This document shows positions 1 to 11,000 of a DNA stretch of 64,000 nucleotides, piece after piece. The stretch comes from Atherinomorus stipes (taxonomy: Eukaryota; Chordata; Actinopteri; Atheriniformes; Atherinidae), in contig JALJCO010013361.1 of NCBI GenBank assembly GCA_023101725.1, positions 62,001-126,000 of the forward strand. Reading direction: 5' to 3'. Under the pieces are notes generated by a model. That model worked only from the letters and a program-made list of their open reading frames with translations, was not told the origin of the DNA and did not search any database. The translations under genes and the position numbers were made by a program. Positions within the stretch are counted from its first letter, which is position 1, and each line of letters starts with the position of its first letter.

Positions 1-2330
1 GGACTGTTGCATAAAAGATGGTCTGAAAGGCAGAATGATAGAAGTCCACGGACATGAATAAAGACTAATGGCTGATTGGCTTGGAGAAATCAGGCAAAAA
101 TTTATTGTGTAAGAGTAGCCATGTAGAAATTGGCAATGGGATTATTTTTGACAGCGTGGGAAAGCAGAAGTGACGACAAAAGCGGCGCAGGAAGAATGGT
201 CCACATTCACCACTGAGAACAGATTCTCAAATGAGGGGAGTTTTTCTTTTATTTGGAAGAAGTCAACAGTTTGTACACTTTCAGTTCTTTTTTTGACAGT
301 GATCAGTTTTATCATTCATTCTATTTCTAAACAGTTGAATAAGGATCAATCACATGTAAACATTTATGAATGCTTTTACACACTGATGATCATAACATGT
401 TGTTGTGGGAGTCTCACACTCCTGGGTCCTCTGCAGGAGCTGTAGGACCATCTGGTCCCCACAGGACCAGCGCCACATCCTCCTCCAGTCAGGCCAACAC
501 TGATCTGGCACTCCACTCCCACTCTCCACACGTGTGTGCGTGTGGTCCAGATTGGATGACGGCAATGATGACACAGTCGTTCCTGTGGGTGGCTTGTTTT
601 TCCAAGGTCACAGCACTCCCACCCCACCCATAGACAGATCTGAAGTAGATGCTGAGTAGGCCTGGAGTAAGATGCTTATCTTTTCAAACAGCGAGGCAAC
701 ACCTCACCTTATTGCTATGCAACACAGGCTAGCTATGGCCGCCGCCTTGAAGGCTCCTTTAAAAAGGGGGCAAAGATTTAAAGATATTTTTTTCACATGC
801 ATTCTAAATAATGTTGCCATAATCCAACATATAATTTGTGGATTTTTTCCAAATATGTACTGGCAGTGGTTCAAATGCATTCGTGCTGAAGTTATTTCCC
901 AAATACTGCAAAGTTCCAGGCTTTTATAAGCAAGAATCCACTGCTTTTTCTTTTTTTTTTTTTCCATTAACCTACAACATGGCACACTCAAAGGGTAACT
1001 GTGGCAGATAACCATGCGAGCAGATTTTTCCACAAGAGGCTCCAATTTACTGCTTTAGAGTTTCTGCAGCCCGAAGTATGATTTATCTGCAGCCCAGCTC
1101 AAATGAGTGCTTCGACACAAGATGGATGGGAAGAAAGTACTGTGGGCTGCCTCTGTGGTGCTCACCGATCCATAGGCTGGATCTCTTTACAGTCAGAATG
1201 TGATAAATTATGTTGGGTTTTGTCCTGGAGATAATACTTGTATTCTTTACATGAGATAGGACTGTTGGACCTTTCTATAACAGGCTCAATAATATCAAGT
1301 CTCCTCTGAGGTTTATTTGATAGTCTTAAAATGAAAAAAAGTACTCCCTCTTTGCAAGCACCAAGCATCTTTTCAATGAGTGGCTGGAGTAGTTCATTGT
1401 GCAATACCAGCACAGATGCTAGTGGGCAGAGCTGTGGCCCAGGATGAGCATAACTATCATATCAAGTGTGAACTCATAAATATTTCATGGGATTCTTTTT
1501 GGAAGGTCAAAGCAGAATTTGGTCCTCTGTCAGCCTCTGAACAAGTGGCTCGCTCTCATCTGGGCTGTGTAGGGGTCTCCACTCAGGAATGTAGACCCTG
1601 CAAGATTTCAGCCAATCAAAGCTCATTACCCATTCTGGTCCCCACCCCTGTCACGAGACTCATACTAATGTGCTACAGAGCAGCAGCCAGATGCAGCTGG
1701 GCAGCCATGGGAGGATTGAAAAGGTTAACTGAGAATACATGATGGAGAACAGCTCTTTGCCCCCTGACCTCAGAGCTCAAGCGCCTGCAGGGGTCATATA
1801 GCGTGACTATCTGTGGACTCCACACAGGCACACACCATCCAGATTTAGCATAATAAGTAGATTATTATAGGAAGCGAGCTAACGCTGGCTGAATGAATGA
1901 GCTCTGCCCTGCCCTGCATACGGGGGTAGTAGAGGGGGCACGCACACATGCACCGGTCTGATGGTATGCAGCGTTATTAACAGAGGACACCCTGGAGAGC
2001 CATGAACGGCTTGTGTGTCAGCGCAAATGTACTGTAGGACACCTCTGTGGGCAGCAGGAGCCACGTCACTTCTCTCCTCATAGCAACAGTAAAGCTGACC
2101 TACATGCTTAGTTTCTACACAGCCCACCCCGCGTGGCGGTGGAAACCTATTTCGACTTCCTCGTGCATTTAAAGAAAAGCACGTACACTACCCATCATTA
2201 CAAGTAAGGTTTCTCTTACAGCCTTAACTAAAACCCATGTTTAAGAGTTTAAATCTCGCGTTATCTCGGTAAAAATCAAAACTACGTAAGACAAAGTGCT
2301 TTTTTTTGTCTTTACGCAGACTATTTTATT
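1..2330. other. Intergenic stretch with no supported gene
   Basis: Both strands were read for splice-flanked coding segments and none was recognised. The open frames here (for example 120 codons at 1380-1742 on the plus strand) look like no family I know, show no codon bias and have no splice support. In human the gene after MON2 and let-7i is PPM1H, but no PPM1H exon was recognised, so at most this could be untranslated or intronic sequence of a neighbour. Confidence 0.5.
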
Positions 2331-2334
2331 AGAC

Positions 2335-2340
2335 ACATGA
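2335..2340 (-). promoter_or_regulatory. Candidate poly(A) signal downstream of let-7i
   Basis: An AATAAA hexamer reads on the minus strand about 180 bases downstream of the let-7i hairpin, followed by an A-run and a T-rich stretch. It could end the let-7i primary transcript or a long mon2 transcript. Nothing in the sequence separates these. Confidence 0.35.
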
Positions 2341-2515
2341 TACAAAGAGAAACACGATACAGAAATACAAAGAAAACATTTTGTCTAAATTACAATGAAA
2401 AAAAAATCTGGAGTATAACACATTGAAGTGCATTACCTGGAAAAACCACAAACCATGATGGAAGCGGGACTTTTTATTTTTCTTCCTCTCCTCGGCTGAA
2501 GTGAAGGCACCAGCA

Positions 2516-2600
2516 CCAGCAAGGCAGTAGCTTGCGCAGTCATCTCCATAGCGGGCAGTGTCTCAACCCAACCAACAGCACAAACTACTACCTCAGCCAG
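2516..2600 (-). ncRNA. mirlet7i: let-7i microRNA precursor hairpin
   Basis: The minus strand carries the let-7 family microRNA let-7i, a post-transcriptional repressor loaded into Argonaute and known for control of developmental timing. The 5p mature sequence lies at 2574-2595 with seed GAGGTAG and continues as the let-7i form (TAGTTTGTGCTG). The 3p strand at 2518-2539 (CTGCGCAAGCTACTGCC) pairs with it across a loop of about 34 bases. The terminal loop differs slightly from the human loop, as expected across vertebrates. It lies about 2.3 kb downstream of the mon2 stop codon on the same strand, the same order as in human, which supports orthology. It could be processed from its own transcript or from read-through of mon2. 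Confidence 0.97.
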
Positions 2601-2689
2601 TACGTGGTCAAAGAATGAAAAGCTCAAACGATGAAGGACAAGAAACCGGAGGGGAGAAAAAAAAAAAAAAGCTTGAACGTGCGCATCGT

Positions 2690-2930
2690 CTCGACCACAC
2701 CGAAATTCCCCCGCAGTCGAAGATGTCCGTCTTCTCCCGCTTCACTCTTCTTCTGAGCAGACTTGAAATAAGAGGGAAACCCCGCCCAAGAGGACCTGCC
2801 CTCTCCCCCCGCCTCCTCTTCCTCCTTGTGTTCAGTACAAACCACAGAACGGTCCTTTCCCCTCATGTGACCTACACTGCGAGCCTGGGCTCGAGCTCAG
2901 AGTCTAGCCCCCCCCCCCCAAAGCACTTTA
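2690..2930. promoter_or_regulatory. GC-rich CpG patch, candidate let-7i promoter
   Basis: Base composition changes sharply from AT-rich surroundings to a GC-rich stretch with several CpG dinucleotides (CGTGCGCATCGTCTCGACC near 2678) and purine/pyrimidine-rich blocks. It lies 90-330 bases upstream of the let-7i hairpin in the sense of that transcript, a sensible place for a promoter or first exon. No TATA box was identified. The assignment is inference from position and composition. Confidence 0.35.
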
Positions 2931-3118
2931 GCGCGAGCAAAGTTCCCAGTGCTTGTTATGGTTTGGTTAACTGTGCAGCACTGACTGATAGTACAAAGAG
3001 ATTTTCTGTTTCTGAGGGACCTTTGCTGAAACGAACCCCACCCATTGCACACCATAGCTACACGTTAAGACATCTCTGTTAAAAAATAACATCCCCCTGG
3101 CTCCAGGTCATACGTTTA

Positions 3119-3120
<2 letters not shown>

Positions 3121-3157
<37 letters not shown>
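3121..3157. repeat. (AT)n microsatellite
   Basis: About 17 uninterrupted AT dinucleotides sit in the mon2 downstream region. It is likely length-polymorphic. Confidence 0.9.
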
Positions 3158-3160
<3 letters not shown>

Positions 3161-3965
3161 GCAGGGGCAGGTGTAGATAATTGCTGATGAGCCACCAGGC
3201 AGGAGCGCAGACTGGGAAAAGGATCTCGCATGTAAATGAGACGTGCAATTTATAGGGTCTTGATTTTGGAGTAAATAATTATCACAACTAAAGTGGTCAT
3301 CTATTATCAGACTTAAAATGTTACATTAAAAAGGCCCCACAAAAAAGTCACTTAACATGGGTTCACTGCCTCTGTCTCCATATCTGTACTGTTGGTCTTA
3401 TTTATGAAGAGGCTGGCAGAAGAGATTTTCATGTTTCCAGAGCAGTGAAATAAAAACATATTCATGCATCTTTTATCTCTATTGGAGAAATAAGTTTATT
3501 GAATAAAACAATTAGTGGGATTCCTCTGAAGAGTATGTTATATGCCAAATAGATTCATATCTGCTGGTGCTTTAAGATCCGACTATGAACTTGTCAGGCT
3601 TGTTGAGACAACTCCCTAAACACATTTTTGAATGACAACGTTTTTCCCCCACTCTATTTTTCTTGTTCTACTTTGTTGGAAATAAAGTAGAAAAGTTGAG
3701 CGACTTGTAATGGTCGGCAGAACAAATGACCTCACAGTTAATTTGAATTATGGACGCACACTGCAAATCAAACTTGTGTTAACCAAGTTTCACTGGTGGC
3801 AACAAAACCCCTAAAACGGCTATGACCAAATGCAAACTTGTGACTTCAAAAATGAACTTTACGAAGAAGGAAAAGACAGGATATACCGTCGATGTGCCAA
3901 TGGAGCCATCTAGGTAATGCCAAATGTTGACAACTGCATAGCTGCTGCTGCATCTTGCATGCTAA

Positions 3966-3979
3966 TGCCACCTGCTGGC
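3966..3979 (-). promoter_or_regulatory. CTCF-like motif
   Basis: The minus strand reads CCAGCAGGTGGCA, which fits the core of the vertebrate CTCF consensus (CCASYAGRKGGCRS). It lies in the mon2 3' region. Binding is not shown by sequence alone. Confidence 0.4.
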
Positions 3980-4932
3980 AATACAGGTGTTCCAGCTGCA
4001 ATTCTTTACTCTTTAATGGTTGTTTTTGTTTGCTTTAGATATCAAAACAGTACATTGCATTTTTGCTATGGAACCACCAAAAGACCTGCAAACCCTGCAA
4101 GAGCTATACATTAATAATTCAGAAATTTGTACAAGACCTGCAGACTTTTAAAAACCTTGATATGTAGGCTTATGACTATCAAGGTGATAAAATTTTAGTA
4201 TTCAGCCTATATGCCATTAAAATAATAATGAAAACCATTTTTATGTGTAGGGGAAATAAAGGCTTTTAAAAACAACCAAGCATGCATGGTAACTAAGCAC
4301 ACATGGCGCAGAGCTGATTGTTGTATTGTCCCATTTATTTCTTACAGACACGTACATCCCTTCTCAGGTGGCTGGCTGAAGATGACATGGAATGTTACAG
4401 TAAGATTCATTTATTTTTTTTTGCATAAAATCTTGACTGTTGAAAATGTTGCAAAAATCTAAGTGTTCATCTTTATGATCAATAAAGCCCCAGTTTTTTT
4501 TTATGTTTTTTTTTTTCTTTTTAAATTAATTACATAATCAATACTGTCACCACACACTGTACATCGATGTAGCTTCTTCAGAAGAATAAAAACAAACAAA
4601 AACCCAGAGGAAACACCGCAATTTTTCTTTTAATCTTCTGTAGTTAACAGGCAATTGCAGTCAGTCTGTATGAGAATGGAGGGGTTTGGGGGGGTGGGGG
4701 AGGTGGGGGGAGGCGTCATCAGCTCACATGAGAAGCACACAATGATGCATATGAAGTTCAGGGTCACTGATGTGGTCTGAGGCAGCCTCAGCAGCGGCTT
4801 GCTCAACGTCACCGGAGATGAAGCTCATGTAGAGTTCATGTCCAAGCACTTGTGAAGCGCCCGGGATAAAGAATAAAGATTCAAGATTTCTTCATTTAAA
4901 AAAAAAAAACGAGGAGCTGAGAGCGAGCCTGG

Positions 4933-5096
4933 TCAGGATTCTCCGTTCTGGACTTTGGAGACAGGTGGCTGCATAAAGTCTTTAAAGGGCCCCAGGGCCT
5001 CCTTCAGGGCTGAGCTCACCTCAGACGAGGAGCATGTAATACACTCTACCAATGTGGGGTAGAGGGCGATCACCTGAGCCCACGTGTTACCATCCA
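4933..5096 (-). CDS. mon2: mon2 exon 35 (terminal, with stop)
   Basis: It begins after TACCTGCAG and reads [18 protein letters not shown] onward to VQNGES and a TGA stop at 4933-4935. The last part of the Mon2 C-terminal region is intact. Confidence 0.95.
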
Positions 5097-8000
5097 CTGC
5101 AGGTAGTAAACAAAAGGGCAGAAAGACAAGAAAGGAAATCAAAAAGGAGCGGGGGAGGGAGAGAGAGGGCAATCAAAGAAATTATGTTCTTGACAGAATT
5201 CCCACAGGCATGTAGAAATGAGTTTTGCTCTGAATAAAAGGTAATGTAATACAAACATGTTCAAGGGCACTTCAAAGATTTAATTTAACAACGTCTTACT
5301 TCACTTCATTGCAGACACAGACAAAATAAATTTAAAAAAAAATCCCGAACAATAAACGACCTTGTTTGAAACATGAATGCTTCTTCAAAGATTGAAGGTA
5401 AAAACGCTGCAAACTGGTCTCCATTATTACACTGCTTTGTCTTTTAAAAAATTGATTTAGTTTAATACTTACCATTTTCTGGCTGTGTCTTTTTAAGAGA
5501 GTCCATCAAAGTGCTGATAGCTTTCAGTACAAATATAATCTCTGTCACCTGTTGCCTAAATTGTAAAGAAAGAATGTAATTAGCTCAAAAGACAAAACAA
5601 AGGGAAAAACAAAAAGGAAACGCAGAGAGGCTGTTAACTACAGAATCTTTACCAGAAGTAAAAATTGCATGAATAAAATAGAAAACATCACTTTCAGATA
5701 CAAGACTTTTTCTGTTAGATCAGGACAACTTTTAAATTTGAAATAACAATGCAATCCATAAGCTTTTCATTTAGATTCATTAATCGTGTTTTAATACACA
5801 GATATTATATACAGTATGCATGCTAAATACTTGAAGTCCCACCTAATCATTAATATTTTCTGTACAAGTGGCCTCCATTGGCATCATTTACGGTCTGCTT
5901 CGCATTCAAAAACAGACAGACTGTAGCATTAAACCAAACAGTGCAAAGATAATGCTACCATGGTCTCGGCCTAACATCTCTGAATACTTCTGTAGTTAAA
6001 GAATCGGAATACCTGATCTGTCATAATGATGTCAACGAAAAGTTTTTGGCTAAAGCAGGGCCAACATGCCTCCCCAATGCTGTGATGTACACAGGGCTGT
6101 ACCTTGGCAGGGGGCAGCGTCCACTCAACCTCTCATCTTCTACGTAGCGTCTGAGAACATCCTGGGAGCGCTTGAGGAGCACGGAGAGCGCCATTCGAGA
6201 GATGTAGCCCTCCTGTGGGGTGGACACCTTGTTGCTGAAAGAAAACTGCAACAAGGTCTCGAAGCACACCTTGGAAAACTCCTCCCGCATCCGAACATCT
6301 ATCTCAGCTTCTGTTGAGAGAAGACAAGTTCCATGTTGGATTTTAGCTAAAGTGATTTACAGTAGAAGGACTTTAGTAACAGTTGCAGCTTCAGACGTGT
6401 ATTACCTGTGAATGACGGAGACTGGGAGTGAATGGAACCCTTATTAAGCATAGTCATGATCTGGCCAACAAAGTCTTTGGGGATGAAATTGGCAAAAGGT
6501 AAAATCTCCGTGCTGATGAGTTTGACCACCTAAAACAAAGTAGATGGTGCAGATGTGAGAAAACTCCACAAATCTTTATAGGCTTATTTCAAAAGCCTCA
6601 AACTGATATTTACCTCAACATCAATGGCTTCATTCTTCTGAAATTCCTGGATGGACAGATTGTCCGGGGGAGTGCTGTAACAAGAAAACAAGTAGTTTTG
6701 TTTAATGGCTGTGTAAAACTGGCAGAATCATCATCAAAACTTTAAAAATATGTACCTTTTGGTAAAAAGAAAGTCTTCAAAGGCATTGGCCAACTCGGGC
6801 CACATAGTGTCAAACTTCCCGGACGAGGCATGCTGGCGTGCAACGGGCAGTCCGATAGACAGCACCTTGAGCAGAGACGAAACAGCAAGCTTCCACGTGC
6901 TCTCTGACGGACAGGCATACTTCAAACCCAGGGGCATTCTTAAAGTCTAGAGGGCAAAAACAAAGACAAGATGTACGATCATTCAATTTTGAGACAAACT
7001 TGAGGAATGATTGTTATAAATGTATCCAACAAAACATTTAACCTTTCCTTATTTTATACCTTATTCAATGTGGAAAGATTTGAATTCATAGATTAATCTA
7101 AAAACAGAATTTTACCATATTATTACATCCATCTACGGCCATTTTTAACTGTCACCATGGAAAGAAAAAGTAACAAATCCTCTTTAATATAAAAAAAAAC
7201 CTCTTTTCCAAGAGCAGCTGGGCTCCCCAAGTACAGATTTAACAAGCATCACCCTTATCACTCTGGAGCCAAAACAGGGTGGGAGCAACATTTGGATCTG
7301 TCTACAGGGAAACCTCTTAATAGCTCCTTGGCAAATGAACTCTATTCAATTTGTGGTTGAAGAGGAAACACATTATGGGAAAAAAGCAGTTAAACGCAGG
7401 TGTTAAAACGGAAGGGAAAAAAAAAAAAGGTTTGGAGGCTGAGACTTTTCCAGGCATGAGAATAATAAAATGTGAATTGTTGAGAGACTACGTTTCTGAA
7501 AATGTTTGGGAAAATGTTGGGCACCAAGAGGATTTAGCCTTTGCAACATGCAGGATGTGATTCTTGAGATCAATACTGTCAGGTCAGAGAGAAGTCAAGT
7601 GAAACGTGCCCAGAGGCTGGTGGACATCGACAAACTCACACGGTGAATTTAAAATACCACATTTATTGTGGGCTGTTTGACTCCCCTCCTCAGGGCTTTA
7701 CGAGCTTCACAAATACAGCAATATGTGATAAACTTATAAATATGCAGAAATTCTCTGTCTAATGTAATTCTGTATTCATATCAACCTCCCTGTTTTTATG
7801 AGTACAACAGTAAAGATCAAGTAAAATATAAAAAAAAAAATTCCATCATTACCAAATATAGTGTCTTTGTGAGCACGGAAATCATAATGCCCAGGCTTAT
7901 TGACGATACCTTGATTATATTCTGCAGAACTTTCTCATTGATGACAGCTTTGTGGCACGCTGTTTTATGGTACAGGTCCACCACCACCTCCAAGGAGCGC

Positions 8001-11000
8001 TCAGCAAAGGGCACATAGTTTAAGGCAACCCATTCTGCCTGTGGGGATGAAAAGATAAAACAAAACAGGGGTTAGTCAAACAAACCTGGAGAGTAATGTC
8101 CCTACAATTTGGCAGAGTCACATTGAAAGCAAGTTTTAAAGGCACACTTTAAGGTACACATGATTTTAAAGTTACTAAAGACTAGTAGTTTGCATCAAGG
8201 TGCGTCAGGCTTATTAGTACCAGAGTTAGAGCTGAACAATTTTTTCAATTCTTCAAAGTGTGCCTTTAAGAAATATTAACAGAACCAAAGTTGTGCATAT
8301 GAACATCACCGAGATCACAAAGTCAACTGAAAATGAACTCCACAGGGACTGTGCACACAGAGGCATAACCACCAGTTAGTGGCAGGCAGAAGGGTGGAGG
8401 GGGGGCAGCATGGAGTGAGTGAGACGCAGATGAGACGCGAGAGCCTACCATGCGGACCGACTTCTCATCTGCCGCAGAGGGTAGGTCATCACCATTCAGC
8501 ACAGCTTAGTACAACTATAGATGGGGCTTAAGGAGATGATGAAACTCACCGGTGCAAACAGCTGGATCTAAAACGGTTATCCAGCGAGTCGTTCCAAGAA
8601 ACAGAATGAGAAAAGACTGCAATTAAACTGCTGTTTTAATGTGTCGAATCTGAAGTGGTTTGTCAGTTCTGCAATTCTGGCTTTTGTTTTTCTTTCTTTT
8701 TTTTCCTCCCCCGAAGGTGGGGTGGGTTGCTGCTACCACCAGGGACACTGAAGGCAGTCTAACAATGGATGAAATCCAAAAAGGCATTTAAGACCACCCG
8801 TGACATCTGTTTGGCTGGGTGGGAAATGCGTTTGCACATCTTAATCCAACAGTTTAAACACATTCAGATCAACAAAAATGTACAGGCATAAAACTGGGCC
8901 TGCACCCCACAAGCAGGATTAACAGCTGTCAGGATGACCGGTCAACCAGAGGAGTCAAGAGGAATCTGCAACATCTGCTGGATCTGATAAACTGTTGACA
9001 AGCTACTTGTAGATTTCCAAACAAAAAGAAATGAGAAGACATCATTATGTTGAGAAAAATTTTTCTCTGCATGTATGCAGTTATTTTAGTTTCGATTACA
9101 TGGGTGTCTTGGAAATAATGGCTTTTTGATGTGAATATAAAATGTGTTGTAACCTGGCAAAATGATAAATGAGGGAGGGAACTTCAGGTAAAAATGGCTT
9201 TGGGCTTCTGACGAGGCTCCAAAAGGGATACGACAAATTTTATGTTATTGGTTTCACATTGGACTAAACTTGAAAGGGGATGATTCTTTTTTTTTTTTTT
9301 TTTTTTTAATTTACTTTCACTTTTTACATGAAGATCAAAGAACAGGTGGCTGAGGAAAGTTGAATGATGAAAAACAACATAGCCCATCCAGGAGGTGTTC
9401 ACACAAACAGATTAAGTTGCACAGGAAAAATCAAACAGTTGAGTTGTGAATCAATACCTGGTTGTATTTGGCGTTAGCCACGTGTTTGGTTTCCATCCTG
9501 CCGTACTGAGGAGGCTTGCAGGAGAACTCCACGAAAAGTAGCAGCTGTTCAAAGATGGCTGGGTACATGACCTGCAGGTTCTCTGGGCCCACACAGATGG
9601 CCTGCAGCAGGGAGGGAACAGAGGAACAAACACTGCTGTCATCCACTGCGGGACTGCATATTGCATACTTTAGTAAATAGGCATTACTGCCTGAGCTGAG
9701 TTAATACAAAAAAAGAGGAAAGTCTCTAACATGTATAACTATATGACTTGATTTCGGATGATTTGGTTAAAAGAAAAACAAATGACAATGGAAGAGACTC
9801 CTTTGGGCTTTCAGAGTTTACAAGCAACTACAGTCAACTGGATTTAAATTGTAAATGCTCACATGCAACAGATTTTTCCACTATCCAGCCTATGTTCCAC
9901 TTCATATATCAACATTATGCACGTGTTTTCCCACCTTCTGCAAAACATCCAAAGCTGTAAGTACAGCTTCCTGCAGACTGGTGAGTACTGCCTCAGTGTA
10001 GGAGGGGAGGATAAAGGGCGAAGCATCGCTGCTGATAGGCACTGACACAGCCCCGTGGAGGATGACCCCGAGCTTTTTCAGATCCTCCATGCTGAAGTTG
10101 GCTTTGATGTGCTGGTAGAGTGCTGGGAAAATCTGTATCAACGCTGTGAGGAACGGCTGGCTGGGGATGAAGGAGAGCTTCTCTGTCGGGCCACTTGGTG
10201 GCCTCGTGCTGTCCGTTCCCGTTCGATACCACGTGTTCCACGCAGACCACCACAACGCCAGGTCCTCCAAGGCCGACTCCTCCCCTGGTGGTGGCGCCTG
10301 CAACTCGGCCCCGTTGTACCTCGTTAACCTTTCCACAAGTGAATCTGATCGCACCAAGGGTCTGCCTGGACCAGATGCTGACAGGGGGTCGATGAGGACT
10401 GGGGGGACGCCCATGGCGGCGAGTGCATCTCCTGCTTTGTCCGAGTCTTTAACAGGCGTAACGATCTGTAAAATTTCTTGAAAGCTCTTGAGGGCAGCCA
10501 AGGAGACCTCATTATTTTTACTAAGAGCAGCTGACTGAATGTGGTTCAACAAGACCTCCCAGGCCTCAAAGAAATCCCCTGAAGACACACAGCAAAATGA
10601 TAAGTTATAGCAAAATAAGAACTAAATGTGACAATTGGCACTTTGGTATGCAAGTTTTTGGGAACACAAAGCCCTTCTGAAAACATGAAATTGCAGCTAT
10701 ACCAGTTCATTTAAGCTGCAGTGTCACATTGTGATTGTTGCAGGCTTACCTAACTGCTGAAGGAGATACCGCCTGGTGTTGAAAATGCGTGCCACGCCAG
10801 CTAATGTCAGCACCCACGTCTCTGCCCACTGTTTTTCAGCAGTATCGCGTGAGTGGTGGATAAGGATGTTCCCACCACCAGACTCAATCTTCTCCTTGTC
10901 TGCTGTAGTGGACGATGTTCTAACACAGTCCAGTAGCTGGAACAATACCTGTGACACCACGACACCAAAACTGAAAGACACATTTGGGCACATTCTGCCT

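Larger units (their letters stand above)
2601..4932 (-). other. mon2: mon2 3' untranslated or downstream region
   Basis: These 2.3 kb between the mon2 stop codon and let-7i show no coding exon. Minus-strand AATAAA hexamers occur at several places, including near 3498 and 4335, so the real mon2 3' end cannot be fixed from sequence alone. The stretch holds an AT microsatellite, a C-run near 2910 and a G-rich tract near 4680-4715. Confidence 0.45.

Noticed and set aside
1380..1742. 120-codon plus-strand open frame
   Set aside because: It matches no family I know, has no splice or codon-bias support and lies in anonymous spacer.
4868..4909. Plus-strand AATAAA followed by an A-run, like a retroposed 3' end
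   Set aside because: No recognisable upstream gene or flanking duplication; it lies in the mon2 3' region and the A-run alone is weak evidence.
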